Origin: Thermogemmatispora sp042408965
GTDB taxonomy: Bacteria > Chloroflexota > Ktedonobacteria > Ktedonobacterales > Ktedonobacteraceae
NCBI GenBank assembly: GCA_042408965.1
Contig: JBHOQN010000165.1
Coordinates: forward strand, 1 to 64,000
Length of the DNA: 64,000 nucleotides
Direction: 5' to 3'
The first letter of the stretch is position 1; the number at the start of each line of letters is the position of its first letter. The notes beneath the pieces are model-generated. The model worked only from the letters and a program-made list of their open reading frames with translations. It made no database searches and had not been told where the DNA came from. This document shows, in pieces, positions 24,107-32,389 of the stretch. The position numbers and the translations under genes were made by a program.

Positions 24107-24997
24107 TTATGCAAGGTCCTGTCCTCGCAGCTTCAGACCAGCCTTCCAGTGGGAGGTCTTGTGATCGATCAGATTGACAATCGCGTTGAGCAGGCCAGCG
24201 ATCAGGGTCAGTACCAGCAGAGCAGCGAAGACGCCAGCAGCGTCAAATGACTCGCCGGAGGACTGGATCAGGTAGCCAATGCCGTGGTTCGCGCCGATCT
24301 GCTCGGCGACGACCGCGCCGATGAGCGCATAGGGGATGGCCACGTGCAGACCCGTCAGCACCGAGCCTGTTGCAGAGGGCAGGATGACCCTGGTGATGAT
24401 ATCACGCCGCTTGCCGCCCATCAGGCGTACAGCATCCACAAGGTGCTGATCCACGTTGCGAACACCGCTCAGCGTATTGAGAAAGATCAAGAAAAAGACC
24501 GTCACGGCCGCCAGAACCACCTTCATCGGGATCTCGATGCCCAGCCAGAGGATCAGCAGCGGAGCGAGGGCGATCTTTGGAATGCTATTGAGCGCGATGA
24601 TGAAGGGACTGAAAATGCGCTCCAGCGTTGGCTGCAGCCCGAAGAGGAAACCCATCAGCAGGCCGCTGACAACGCCGAAGAAGAGGCCCAGCAGCGTCTC
24701 CTCCAGCGTAATGGCCGTGTTCACCACCAGCGTGCTCTGGTACCAGGGCGAGCCATCGCCGAGCCAGAGCGCGCACTGGTGAAGAATGTCCAGCGGGCTG
24801 CTCAGGAATGAGGCATCGACAATGCGCCCTGAGCTAAACTGCCAGACCACCAGGACGAGCAGAGCGAATAGCAGCCGTGCGCCGTAGATAAACCAGCGCT
24901 CGCGCCGGCTGCGGCTCTGCACCTGGCGAACGGCCGCAGAAGGCATCAGGATAGCTTGCTGCGAGTTTCCGGGCTGGGGATAGTTGGCGATGCTCAT
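24107..24997 (-). CDS. ABC transporter permease (SsuC/TauC type)
   Basis: A 296-residue inner-membrane permease with about six hydrophobic helices. The cytoplasmic coupling loop DAVRLMGGKRRDIITRVILPSA (EAA-type motif, about 200-220) contacts the ATPase. It starts with a 4-nt overlap on the stop of the ATPase gene, so the two are translationally coupled. With the ATPase and the lipoprotein downstream it makes a complete importer for a small organic anion or precursor; the substrate cannot be fixed from the sequence. Confidence 0.88.
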   Translation of the reverse strand: MSIANYPQPGNSQQAILMPSAAVRQVQSRSRRERWFIYGARLLFALLVLVVWQFSSGRIVDASFLSSPLDILHQCALWLGDGSPWYQSTLVVNTAITLEETLLGLFFGVVSGLLMGFLFGLQPTLERIFSPFIIALNSIPKIALAPLLILWLGIEIPMKVVLAAVTVFFLIFLNTLSGVRNVDQHLVDAVRLMGGKRRDIITRVILPSATGSVLTGLHVAIPYALIGAVVAEQIGANHGIGYLIQSSGESFDAAGVFAALLVLTLIAGLLNAIVNLIDHKTSHWKAGLKLRGQDLA

Positions 24998-25785
24998 ATG
25001 CTCACCTCCTGCCGCTGCTGTTGCTGACGAGCCTGCATCAGCGCGTCCCAGAGACGCTGGTGCAGCGAGGTAAACTCTGGACGGAAGCGGATCTGAGCAG
25101 CATCACGAGGACGGCGCAGGGTGACCGGCTCATCGGCGATCAGCCGTCCGCCGGTGCCCAGAACGACCACGCGATCTCCCAGAATGATGGCTTCCTCGAT
25201 GTCGTGAGTGACGAAGAGAACGCTCTTGCGCTGCTGTGACCAGAGGCTCAGCAGCTCGCTCTGTAGCTCGAGGCGTAGTTGCGCATCCAGGGCGCCAAAG
25301 GGTTCATCCATCAGCAGGGTTTCGGGAGAAGTCACCAGCGTACGTGCCAGGCTGGCCCGGCGCAACATGCCGCCCGACAACTCGTGCGGGTAGAGCTTCT
25401 CAAAGCCCTGCAGGCCGACCATGCGGATAAACTCCGCCACGCGCTGCCGGCGCTCCTGCCGGGGGATGCCACGGATCTCAAGCGGCATCTCGATGTTGCG
25501 TTCGACGGTTCTCCAGGGCATGAGCGTGTCTTTTTGCGTGAGGTAGCCTACCTCGAGACGAGGCCCGTTGATAGGAGTACCTTTGTAGTAGACCGCGCCG
25601 GAGCCGGGGGACAACAATCCAGCCACAATGTTGAGCAACGTGGTTTTGCCGCAGCCGCTGGGGCCGACGATCACAACGAAGCTCCCGTTCTCGATCTCCA
25701 GGTTAACTTTGTGCAGGACAAGGATCTCCTGACTTTCACGAATGAAAGACTTGCTCAACTGCTCGACGCGAATAATGACGCTCAT
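24994..25785 (-). CDS. ABC transporter ATP-binding protein (SsuB/TauB type)
   Basis: A 263-residue ATPase driving the importer. Walker A GPSGCGKTTLL, signature LSGGMLRRASLART, Walker B LLMDEPFGALD and the H-loop VLFVTHDIEEA are all present and in order. It is the first gene of the operon, overlapping the permease by 4 nt. The 435-bp region upstream carries a repeated motif that may be a regulator site. Confidence 0.9.
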   Translation of the reverse strand: MSVIIRVEQLSKSFIRESQEILVLHKVNLEIENGSFVVIVGPSGCGKTTLLNIVAGLLSPGSGAVYYKGTPINGPRLEVGYLTQKDTLMPWRTVERNIEMPLEIRGIPRQERRQRVAEFIRMVGLQGFEKLYPHELSGGMLRRASLARTLVTSPETLLMDEPFGALDAQLRLELQSELLSLWSQQRKSVLFVTHDIEEAIILGDRVVVLGTGGRLIADEPVTLRRPRDAAQIRFRPEFTSLHQRLWDALMQARQQQQRQEVSI

Positions 25786-26220
25786 GCGTGCATCTCCTTT
25801 GCTGCGCTGGACGCGGCGGCGCAGGCTTGTGTGCGACCACCACCGGTTCTGGCAGCGAGCTGCAGAGAGCCAGCGGTAGTGACCAGACCCGCCGCGCTCT
25901 TCTGCCGGGCAGGCCGGTGCTTTGGATAGATAGTTGTCTATTCATGGACCAAAAATGCATGCGGAGGCAGGCACTGAGCGGAATGCGATGGTCACAGAAG
26001 GAGCCGTGGAGGCCAGGCCTGCTGTGGTGCGCAGGCTCGCTGAGCCTGTTCTCCTGAGACGTTGTGAAACGCTTCATCGGCGTCACCTGGTTTGGATACA
26101 TAGCGCTCATAGTTCGACCAGAGATGAAGGCTGAGAGCGGCAGCGGCCTGGCCTTGTTCTGGCAGGGCTGTGCCGCTCCTGGCTCGTGTCTGCCTCTCTG
26201 ATCCTGGCCTGCGTGGTGTC
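25786..26220. other. leader region of the ABC operon
   Basis: No gene is recognised. Two related 13-mers, TTTGGATAGATAG (25921-25933) and TTTGGATACATAG (26091-26103), share 12 of 13 bases, and both are followed some bases later by GACC. The first also contains an ATAGA/TCTAT dyad. They may be paired operator sites for the importer operon, which is read leftwards from 25785. I saw no thiamine or other known riboswitch consensus on the minus strand. Confidence 0.4.
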
Positions 26221-27066
26221 TTACAGGCGATAGGCCGTCACCAGCCGGTGGTAGAGCTTGAGCGTCTCGGGAGTCCATTCCTCAATGGGGAGGAAGGGAA
26301 AGACCGCGCGCTGGTACTCCCGACCTTTCTCGGCACTGGTGACGAAGGTTGCTTTCCAGCCCAGTGAGCCGAGCAGGCCCTCGGGATCGTCGATGGAGCC
26401 GATCCAGGGTGCGCCGAGGCCCGCGACACGCCGGATGCGCTGACCGGTGCGTGGTGAGGCGATCATCGCGCTGTGAACCGCATCAAAGCCAATCTGGCTG
26501 CGCGGAGCGGTCAGGCTGCTGATGCGCGTCAGCAGGCGCTCAATCTCTTCCACAGGCAGGTAGAAAAGCAGTCCCTCGACCAGCCAGACCGCCGGAGCTG
26601 TAGGATCGTAGCCGGCGTCCAGCAGAGACTCGGTCCAGGCCGGCTCTGTCAGATCGACTGGCAGAGCCAGACGTTCGCAGGTGGGGCGAGCACCCTGGCG
26701 CTCCAGCACCTCTTGCTTATAGCGCAGGACCGCGGGTTGATCCAGCTCGAAAAAGCGCGTCTCAGGCGGCCAGGTCAGGCGAAACGCGCGGGTATCCAGT
26801 CCACAGGCTGGCATAACGATCTGCCGGATGCCCTCCTCGTTCGTTGCACGGAGCAAAAACTCATCAAAGAAGCGCGTGCGTACGATGATGGAACCGCCGT
26901 TATCCTCTATCTGCGCAAATCTTGCCTCGCCCTCGCTGCCAGCCAGGGCAGCAGCCCAGGGATCGTTGAAAAGCCGATCTTCTCGCTCACTCTCATATGC
27001 GCGTGCAGCCGCTGTCAGGTGCGCAGTGAGACTGATGAGATATTTGGACTCGGCATGGTCAGGCAT
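26221..27066 (-). CDS. SAM-dependent methyltransferase, LCMT/PPM1 family
   Basis: A 281-residue methyltransferase related to leucine carboxyl methyltransferase and bacterial polyketide O-methyltransferases. The SAM-binding motif VMPACGLDTRAFRL (about 83-96) and the following FFELDQPAVLRYKQEVL are characteristic, as is VWLVEGLLFYLP further on. Bacterial members methylate carboxyl or hydroxyl groups of small molecules; the substrate is unknown. GAGGAG lies 6 nt before the ATG at 27066; upstream in-frame ATGs lack a site and add a composition-poor N-terminus. Confidence 0.84.
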   Translation of the reverse strand: MPDHAESKYLISLTAHLTAAARAYESEREDRLFNDPWAAALAGSEGEARFAQIEDNGGSIIVRTRFFDEFLLRATNEEGIRQIVMPACGLDTRAFRLTWPPETRFFELDQPAVLRYKQEVLERQGARPTCERLALPVDLTEPAWTESLLDAGYDPTAPAVWLVEGLLFYLPVEEIERLLTRISSLTAPRSQIGFDAVHSAMIASPRTGQRIRRVAGLGAPWIGSIDDPEGLLGSLGWKATFVTSAEKGREYQRAVFPFLPIEEWTPETLKLYHRLVTAYRL

Positions 27067-27667
27067 GTGATTCTCCTCAAATACTGGAAATAGGTAGAAG
27101 GCTCTGTATGCTGGCTCCCTGTTGTTCGCTTCCCAGAATACAGATCTTTGAAATATTTTGTGATGATATCGGGCACCATTTGAACTGTTCCGGCAATCAC
27201 ATGTCATCTGATGAAAGAAATCATTTTTGTCTATCGTAGCCATTCACCTATGGTAACATCCTGGCACAGATTTATCAGAGCCAGCAGCCTCTAACGGAAG
27301 AGCTTTCCTTCTACAGTCACGATCATGCAGCGAGTCTCGCCAGTCTTATAAATCCTTTCCTGGAACGCTTGAATAACCGGGTATCTCTGTCTATGAAAGG
27401 ATAGTATCTTTACGAGATTTCTGCAATATCTGCCTGGCATTTTTACATAATCTTAATATGGAAGCCCGACGCTATCTGTTAGAATATCTAAGCGTGGAGT
27501 CTACTCTGCGGTGAGCACCCATTGAATAGCATCAGCAAGCGGATACCTTCTCTCGCCCGAATTGTGGAGCGCTTTTTGTCGGAATAGGTCGTCAGGAGTG
27601 TTGCATGAAGAGCCTGCTCTTCTGTGATCTCCTGGCGTCTTTGTAGAGATAGGATGAGCCTGTATCG
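27067..27667. other. AT-rich divergent intergenic region
   Basis: About 600 bp without a supported gene, clearly richer in A and T than its surroundings (especially 27130-27240 and 27340-27490). Several -10-like hexamers (TAATAT near 27454, TAGAAT 27480-27485) are present, but none has a convincing -35. It must hold the promoters of the methyltransferase and of the winged-helix protein. The base composition could also reflect a remnant of transferred DNA. Confidence 0.35.
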
Positions 27668-28174
27668 ATGTACCGTCTTGATTTTGAAACGCTGAAGCAG
27701 GTGATGCGCGAACATCGCAAGACGGGACTGCTGTACGCTGATGTACCATCGGGGATTGCCGGCATGCCGGAGCCTTTCCGTATTGAGGTGCTATTGCGTG
27801 CAGGGACCATTGTCTCCTGCTTCTTCGTTGGCAAGAGTGGGCGTCGTCTCAAGGAAGAGAAGCCTTCTGAGAAGCTTGCGCGTCTGGGAAAGCTCGACTG
27901 GACTTTTGTCCCCCAGGACGCAGGCGCTGTTGATGTACTGACTTCTCCTTCACCTGTGACGGTCCTCTCTCCAGAAGTTTCGGACTTCCCACAGCGTCTC
28001 ATCCATCTGGAACAGTGGCAGATGAACGGCTGGCCGCGTATGCATCGCATGGTATTCGCGCTGGCCGACGGTACGCGATCGATTGCGAAGATTGCCGAGA
28101 TTCTCTCTACTTCGCCTGAGGTCGTCCGCAGTGTATTACGCGATCTGCAATCTATCGGCGCTATTCGCATGTGA
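27668..28174 (+). CDS. small protein with C-terminal winged-helix-like domain
   Basis: A 168-residue soluble protein. The first 80 residues (LKQVMREHRKTGLLYADVP...RIEVLLRAGTIVSCFF) recall the N-terminal part of DUF4388/PatA-type proteins, and the last 50 (MHRMVFALADGTRSIAKIAEILSTSPEVVRSVLRDLQSIGAI) look like a winged helix. Such proteins occur with gliding or surface signalling genes, but the match is by eye only. A modest AGGATGAG site precedes the ATG. It lies 151 bp upstream of the HAMP membrane protein on the same strand and may act with it. Confidence 0.6.
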   Translation: MYRLDFETLKQVMREHRKTGLLYADVPSGIAGMPEPFRIEVLLRAGTIVSCFFVGKSGRRLKEEKPSEKLARLGKLDWTFVPQDAGAVDVLTSPSPVTVLSPEVSDFPQRLIHLEQWQMNGWPRMHRMVFALADGTRSIAKIAEILSTSPEVVRSVLRDLQSIGAIRM

Positions 28175-28325
28175 GGGTGGGGGAGGAGGCAATGTCGCCA
28201 TGGCCGGGCCTGCTCTGCTGCTATCCTCTGAAGGCAGGCTTGCCGAGGCGCTGTGTGACAGAAAAACCAGGGGTATCCTGCCTGTCTGAGGTGCCACTTA
28301 CCCGATCGTGAAAGGAAGGCTTATC

Positions 28326-29441
28326 ATGAGGAAGCTTCCCATTGCTGAGGCCGAGATGCACAGCAAGGATGCTCAACTCCCCAGTTATCTCGCAGTTGAA
28401 GAGCAAGAGAGCCGCTGGCTGCGCTGGTGGTACCGACTGGCCTCGCCGCCGGTGCCTCCTGCCTCGGCCACCTTCAAGGAGCGCGAGCTGTTCCGGCGTG
28501 GTCGCACGGGCAGCCAGATCTTGCCTGCTCTCTATGTGCTCTTAATTGTCGCGCTGCCGGCTGGTTTCCTGGGAACGAACTTTTATCTGGTACCGATCGT
28601 TATTTCCTGTTTCTGCTTGCTAGCCCTGGCCACGCTGCTCAACCGTCTAGGTTTCGTTAATCCCGCTGGTTTTATCGTCGTCATTACCTTTATGGCCTTT
28701 CCTATCGCGAACATTGTGACGACGCCTGGCGGACTGAACATGATGGTGCTGCCTGTATTTGGCCTGCTGATCCTCCCACTGGTCTGTGCCGTGTCCTTCC
28801 TGCCGCCCTGGTGGGTCTTCGTGGTGGCCCTGACCAACTGTCTCTTCACCTTCTTTTCCCTGACCCAGTTGCCGCAGACCGCCGAGTTGAGTGGCATGCT
28901 GGCCATCAATTTTACTGGTATTGTTACTCCGATTATTCTCAGCCAGATGATCATCTCCGTTGTGGCCTACCTCTGGGTGAGCAGCACAGTACAGGCACTG
29001 GCCCGGGCTGATCGGGCCGAAGAGATTGCGCGTCTGGAGCATGACCTGGCGGTTCAGGCTGAGGCAGCGGCCAGGCAGAAGGAGCAGCTGGAGGCCAGCA
29101 TTCAGAAGATTGTGGAGACGCACACGCGCGTGGCGAACGGTGACTATGCGGCTCGTGTGCCCCTGACCGGTGATAACGTCCTCTGGCAGATCTCTGGCTC
29201 GCTGAATAATTTGCTGGCGCGCATGCAGCGTTTGCACCAGGATGCCGCCGAGCTTCAGCAGATGAAACTCGCCTTCTATCAGCTGCGTGAAGAGAACAGA
29301 CGGCTGATGGAGCAAGCCTTTGCCTTGCAGCAGTCGCGGGAGGAGAACAGTCGGCCGCTGGGGCCGGCGAATAACGCGCCGCAGATCTATCCCCAGGAGC
29401 CAGGACGCTGGCTCAGACGTCCTGGCGAGGAGCGTTTCTGA
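28326..29441 (+). CDS. multi-spanning membrane protein with HAMP domain
   Basis: A 371-residue protein with about six hydrophobic helices (roughly 65-220), followed by a coiled coil, a HAMP-like segment (KIVETHTRVANGDYAARVPLTGDNVLWQISGSLNNLLARM) and a second coiled coil ending in a Pro-rich tail. HAMP domains transmit signals from membrane sensors, yet no kinase, cyclase or methyl-accepting domain follows; it may signal through a partner such as the small protein upstream. AAAGGAAGG precedes the ATG at 28326, which is preferred to an in-frame GTG at 28308. Its stop overlaps the start of the peptidase gene by one base. Confidence 0.72.
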   Translation: MRKLPIAEAEMHSKDAQLPSYLAVEEQESRWLRWWYRLASPPVPPASATFKERELFRRGRTGSQILPALYVLLIVALPAGFLGTNFYLVPIVISCFCLLALATLLNRLGFVNPAGFIVVITFMAFPIANIVTTPGGLNMMVLPVFGLLILPLVCAVSFLPPWWVFVVALTNCLFTFFSLTQLPQTAELSGMLAINFTGIVTPIILSQMIISVVAYLWVSSTVQALARADRAEEIARLEHDLAVQAEAAARQKEQLEASIQKIVETHTRVANGDYAARVPLTGDNVLWQISGSLNNLLARMQRLHQDAAELQQMKLAFYQLREENRRLMEQAFALQQSREENSRPLGPANNAPQIYPQEPGRWLRRPGEERF

Positions 29442-30811
29442 TGGATGAGGCTCTGGAAGCCTATTTGAGCAGCCATGCTGATCATACTCTGCGCTTGCTG
29501 GAGCAGCTCTGTCGCCAGCCGAGCGTCTCGGCGCAGCGGCAGGGCCTGGATGAGATGGCCGGGCTCGTGGAGGCGCGCCTGCAGGAGTGCGGTTTCAGAA
29601 CGCAGCGACTACTGGTCCCGGAGGCTCCGCCGGTGATCTATGGCGAATTGCCGGGGCGCAGCGAGTATACCTTGCTGCTGTACAATCACTACGATGTTCA
29701 GCCGCCCGATCCACTGGATCTATGGGAGTCGCCACCTTTTGAACCTGTACTGCGCGACGGTCGGCTCTATGCGCGTGGAACCAGCGATAACAAGGGGGAG
29801 ATCGCTGCACGTCTGGCGGCGATTCAGGCCCTGCTGGCCGTGGATGGCGCCCTACCTGTGACGCTGCGTTGGGTGATCGAGGGAGAGGAGGAGATTGGAA
29901 GTCTGCACTTTGAGGAAGTGGCTGCCAGGTATGCGCCCTTGCTCCAGGCGGACGGCGCGCTCTGGGAGGGTGAGGGCTTTGACCCTGAGGGACGTCCTGA
30001 ACTCTGTCTGGGCACGAAGGGGTTATTGTATGTCCAGCTTGATGTGGAGGCACTGGGCGGCGATGCTCATTCCGGCATGGCTGCAATCCTTCCCAGTGCG
30101 GCCTGGCGCCTGGTAGAGGTCCTGGCCAGCCTGCGAGCCCCCGATGGCACTGTGCGCATCCCCGGTTTCTATGATGAGGTGCGTGGACCCTCCGAGAGCG
30201 ACCGGCGTGTCATCGCCGACCTGCCTGTGGTTGACGAACTCTTGCGTGAGACCTACCAGGTTCCGGCCTTCCTGGGAGGAGTCGGAGGGGAGGCCCTGAG
30301 AGAGCGACTCTCGTTCGTTCCCACCTGTAACATCGCGGGCCTGAGCAGCGGCTACAGCGGCGAGGGATCCAAGACGGTATTACCGGCGCGGGCCAGCGCC
30401 AAAATTGATTTCCGCCTGGTGCCTGATCAAGATCCTGGCGTGATCCTGGCCCGGCTGCGAGCCTATCTGGACGCTCAGGGATACAGGGATGTGGTTGTGA
30501 CCTGTACCGAGACCTCGGAGCCTGTCAAAACGCCGCTGGAGCATCCTTTTGTGCAGCGCATCGCGGCGATTGCTGAGGCATACGAAGGCCGACCTCCATC
30601 GATCACACCGCTATCGGGGGGGACGCTGCCACTGCTGGGTGCTCTGCGCCGTCACACTGGAGTGCCCGGCCTGAGTGCACCGGGCAACCCCGTCTACTGG
30701 GCCAACGCGGCCCACGCCCCCAATGAACACATTCGCCTGCAGGATCTCTGGCGAGCTGTCCACTTCAACTGTTATCTGCTGCGCACCCTGGGCAGCCAGG
30801 CCGGACGGTGA
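29441..30811 (+). CDS. M20-family metallopeptidase (dipeptidase-like)
   Basis: A 456-residue zinc peptidase of the M20 family, closest in pattern to cytosolic dipeptidases (CNDP-like). Metal and catalytic residues are visible: HYDVQP (His and Asp around residue 83), RGTSDNKG (bridging Asp), VIEGEEEIGS (catalytic Glu-Glu), DAHSGM in the dimerisation lid, and the C-terminal HAPNEHI histidine. It should hydrolyse dipeptides or N-acyl amino acids in the cytoplasm. It begins inside the stop of the HAMP gene (TGATG), so they are translationally coupled although no functional link is obvious. Confidence 0.88.
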   Translation: MDEALEAYLSSHADHTLRLLEQLCRQPSVSAQRQGLDEMAGLVEARLQECGFRTQRLLVPEAPPVIYGELPGRSEYTLLLYNHYDVQPPDPLDLWESPPFEPVLRDGRLYARGTSDNKGEIAARLAAIQALLAVDGALPVTLRWVIEGEEEIGSLHFEEVAARYAPLLQADGALWEGEGFDPEGRPELCLGTKGLLYVQLDVEALGGDAHSGMAAILPSAAWRLVEVLASLRAPDGTVRIPGFYDEVRGPSESDRRVIADLPVVDELLRETYQVPAFLGGVGGEALRERLSFVPTCNIAGLSSGYSGEGSKTVLPARASAKIDFRLVPDQDPGVILARLRAYLDAQGYRDVVVTCTETSEPVKTPLEHPFVQRIAAIAEAYEGRPPSITPLSGGTLPLLGALRRHTGVPGLSAPGNPVYWANAAHAPNEHIRLQDLWRAVHFNCYLLRTLGSQAGR

Positions 30812-30907
30812 GCATCCAGGGTGATCGGTCTCTACCACCTGTTTTGCTGGCTGCCGCTGGCGTGGGTGGAACATCCGTTTTCCGGGATCGTCGGGCCCTG
30901 GAACAAA

Positions 30908-30937
30908 TCGACAGGTGCTGCGTATGTATGGTATCAT
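30908..30937 (+). promoter_or_regulatory. promoter of the J-domain gene
   Basis: TCGACA (30908-30913) and TATCAT (30932-30937) stand 18 nt apart; the -10 is preceded by TGG, giving an extended -10. The J-domain gene starts at 31000, leaving a leader of about 55 nt. Confidence 0.5.
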
Positions 30938-30999
30938 AAACATGCTGATCTGTAAGAACCGGTAGCACTATCGGGCGAGAGGCTCGTTGTAGGCACTCC

Positions 31000-31917
31000 A
31001 TGAGTTCATCTGTCGATTATTATGCTGTGCTAGGGGTACAGGCGGGAGCCTCCCCAGCTGAGATCAAAGCGGCTTTTAAAAAGCTGGCCTTGCGTTATCA
31101 TCCCGACGTCTACAAAGGGAGCGATGCTGAAGAGCGGATGCGCCTGATCCTGGAGGCCTATCAGACCCTGAGCGATAGCGCATTGCGCCGCGAGTATGAT
31201 GCACGGCGTGGGTCTGGGTCTGGACATGGGGAGCAGACTGACAGGGCCTCTTCTGCGGCTGCGGGCCAGAGCAGCGCTCGTCAGCGGTCTCCGGAGGTCT
31301 CGCCACACGCACGGCGTGACCGCCAGCGCTACTATGATTTCCCCGAGTTAAGCGGAGCGGCAACGATCTATCTGGGTCCCACCATCTATGGTCTCAGCGC
31401 TGAGCAGGCAGCCCTCTTGAAGGAGCAGGGCCTGCTGCGGGGAGCTGCTCCTGTCGGAGTCGCGCGCGACCAGGCGCTCTATATGCCAGTGAGTGAGCAC
31501 GAGCGTGCAGCGCGCCTTGATGTCCACTACTGCCATCGCTGTCGCCATCGCTGGCCGGTGCGCTCCTCTGATGCCGGCGCCCGGTCGTCCTGTCCCCGCT
31601 GTCATGCACAAGACTGGGCTGAGTTCCTCCTGTTGCGCTGTGTACACTGTCGTGCGGTCTTTGAGAGTGAGCAGATTCGCTATGAGATCGGCGATTACCG
31701 CTATGGCGATGGGCGGCTCTGTCCCCCTTACGAGCTGTTTCCACTCTGTCCTTACTGCGGGCGCGCCAGGTGGTGCCCGGCGGAGGATGAGCGGGTTGCA
31801 GCCTTGCGCGCCGCGGCCGCGCGACGACGTGGCCTCTTTTTTCTGCTCGCTCTGGGGCTAGTGCTCATCGTCGTTGTGGCGCTGAGTATGATGGCCTTCA
31901 CCGCGCTCCTCCATTAG
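31000..31917 (+). CDS. membrane-anchored J-domain protein with zinc ribbons
   Basis: A 305-residue protein. Residues 5-70 are a J domain (DYYAVLGV, HPD in LALRYHPDVYKG, AYQTLSD), which would stimulate an Hsp70. A linker follows, then a region with four CxxC pairs (CHRC, CPRC, CVHC, CPYC) likely binding two zinc ions, and a C-terminal hydrophobic helix (FFLLALGLVLIVVVALSMMAF). The J domain therefore faces the cytoplasm beside the membrane. It is not DnaJ: the Gly/Phe-rich region, the central zinc domain spacing and the substrate-binding domains are missing. It probably recruits DnaK to membrane tasks. Confidence 0.82.
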   Translation: MSSSVDYYAVLGVQAGASPAEIKAAFKKLALRYHPDVYKGSDAEERMRLILEAYQTLSDSALRREYDARRGSGSGHGEQTDRASSAAAGQSSARQRSPEVSPHARRDRQRYYDFPELSGAATIYLGPTIYGLSAEQAALLKEQGLLRGAAPVGVARDQALYMPVSEHERAARLDVHYCHRCRHRWPVRSSDAGARSSCPRCHAQDWAEFLLLRCVHCRAVFESEQIRYEIGDYRYGDGRLCPPYELFPLCPYCGRARWCPAEDERVAALRAAAARRRGLFFLLALGLVLIVVVALSMMAFTALLH

Positions 31918-32389
31918 CTGGCCTGCTGTCTGCTTCCCAGATCCGGGGCAGGAAGGCCGGCGCTCTGGTCCTGCTCTCTCTGATCTGTCTCTGCCGTCTC
32001 TCCGTTGTGCCATCGCCTGTCCGTTCTGGTAGAGGACTTCCATGCTCGCCGGGGCGTTGGCAGGAGGCTGGCGGAGATGAGCAGAGACCTCACTGAGATC
32101 GGTCAGGTCCGAGTGTGATGGTCAAGATGAAGCGGTGGCGGTGGAGGCCGGTGTGCTCTGCCAGTGGTAGGGGGTCTTCCACCGGCCGGCTCAATTGTGA
32201 CGACTGCCGACCACTTCGCAGACGCCGGCGAATCTACACACGGATTGTGCTGTGGTGCACTGGCCGCACTGGCCACACTGGCTTGCAGGCTGCGCTCAGG
32301 CGCTCTCTCCGCTGCGGGCGAGCGTGCGCCAGGGATGTGTTATACTTGCCGTGCAGGGAGGAAAGCCACGATCAGGAGGAGCGACGCGG
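31918..32389. other. intergenic region upstream of aldolase gene
   Basis: No gene is supported; reading frames here have odd composition. A -10-like TATACT at about 32341 lacks a -35. AGGAGGAG stands before the aldolase start. Confidence 0.35.

Noticed and set aside
25786..26220. thiamine-type riboswitch before the ABC importer
   Set aside because: Looked for because NMT1-type binding proteins can carry thiamine precursors. The conserved CTGAGA and ACCTGATCTGG blocks are not present on the minus strand.
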